DNA of 64,000 nucleotides, taken from positions 62,001-126,000 of the forward strand of contig NZ_FPKR01000004.1 of NCBI RefSeq assembly GCF_900119825.1, written 5' to 3'. This DNA is from Chitinimonas taiwanensis DSM 18899. Its GTDB lineage: Bacteria; Pseudomonadota; Gammaproteobacteria; Burkholderiales; Chitinimonadaceae. Each line of letters begins with the position of its first letter. The first letter of the stretch is position 1. Both the position numbers and the translations under genes were made by a program. Of the stretch, positions 63,774 through 64,000 are shown piece by piece. The notes below the pieces were generated by a model. It saw only the letters and a program-made list of their open reading frames with translations. It searched no databases and was not told where the DNA came from.

Positions 63774-64000
63774 ATGCAAGCAGCAATTTTCAAGCGCTGG
63801 GCGGCCGGCGCGGCCTTATTGGCCAGCCTGGCGGGGCTCTCGGCCTGTGATCTGAAGAAGGACGACGATAGCATCAAGCCCTGGTTCCGGGTGGTGAACC
63901 TGATGCCCGAACAGGCCAGCCTGGGCGTGGAGCTGGACGACGAAAGCGTGTTCAGCACGGTGGCCTTCGAAACCGCCACCAGCTTTGTCGAGCGCGACTG
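63774..64000 (+). CDS. Lipoprotein, DUF4397-like (3' end outside window)
   Basis: The frame starts at ATG 63774, after an AGGAG site, and runs to the window edge. It has a Lys/Arg N-terminus, a hydrophobic segment and the lipobox LSAC near residue 25, so it is probably a lipoprotein. The visible mature part (WFRVVNLMPEQASLGVELDD) resembles DUF4397-type envelope proteins. About 75 residues are visible; the function is unknown. Confidence 0.7.
   Translation, partial: MQAAIFKRWAAGAALLASLAGLSACDLKKDDDSIKPWFRVVNLMPEQASLGVELDDESVFSTVAFETATSFVERD

Overview
The window is ordinary, gene-dense chromosome of a GC-rich Gram-negative bacterium. The best guess is a betaproteobacterium near the Neisseriales (a Chitinimonas- or Chromobacterium-like lineage). 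This rests on gene content: Mpl, PilT/PilU, DsbD, Tim44-like and VF530 proteins, a CysI/DUF934/SUMT cassette, and a LiuR-controlled leucine pathway. It is inference, because there is no rRNA or other marker in the window. I see no tRNA, rRNA, CRISPR array, insertion sequence, prophage or integrase. Genes are tightly packed and only one gap exceeds 300 bp (7655-7998).

Layout. 1-4.9 kb: the 5' part of mpl, then a diguanylate cyclase, a REC-PAS-GGDEF-EAL protein and a stand-alone receiver. 5.0-13.2 kb: pepN, a sulfite reductase operon (cysI, DUF934, cobA), a DUF429 protein and a branched-chain amino acid binding lipoprotein. 13.2-21.6 kb: an EAL-HDOD protein, an MscS channel fused to a cyclic-nucleotide-binding domain, the twitching ATPases pilT and pilU, and yggS, a membrane protein, proC and yggT. 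21.6-24.8 kb: fxsA divergent from cutA-dsbD-tlpA.

24.8-38.8 kb is a 14-kb run of minus-strand genes for leucine/isovalerate and acyl-CoA catabolism (liuR, ivd, thiolase, MaoC hydratase, acyl-CoA dehydrogenase, liuB, liuC, liuD). Unrelated passengers are interleaved: an amino-acid binding protein, two GNAT proteins, a cupin, a split membrane/catalytic spermidine-synthase-like pair and a DUF188 protein. A perfect 16-bp palindrome upstream of ivd is a likely LiuR operator. The pathway would take isovaleryl-CoA to 3-hydroxy-3-methylglutaryl-CoA; no HMG-CoA lyase is present here. A short out-of-frame copy of the biotin carboxylase start lies just upstream of liuD.

39-58.8 kb is a mosaic of single genes and small operons: DMT exporter, hexose-phosphate mutarotase, PAS-GAF histidine kinase, molybdopterin-fold protein, glycine-zipper protein, HerA-like ATPase, a second orphan amino-acid binding protein, DUF1615 lipoprotein, SrkA kinase, DUF1993, several methyltransferases, an aldolase, an oxidoreductase, Tim44-like protein, lactate dehydrogenase, VF530, a pseudouridine synthase and another diguanylate cyclase. 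59-63.6 kb holds pgm-glgC-glgA, which makes glycogen from glucose phosphate via ADP-glucose. The window ends inside a lipoprotein gene.

No clearly new defence or mobile system is visible. The points most worth a second look are the duplicated biotin carboxylase start, the passengers inside the liu run, the ABM-GNAT fusion, the fxsA/cutA start codons that overlap on opposite strands, and the cyclic-nucleotide-gated MscS channel. Four c-di-GMP-type proteins sit in the same window as the type IV pilus motors.
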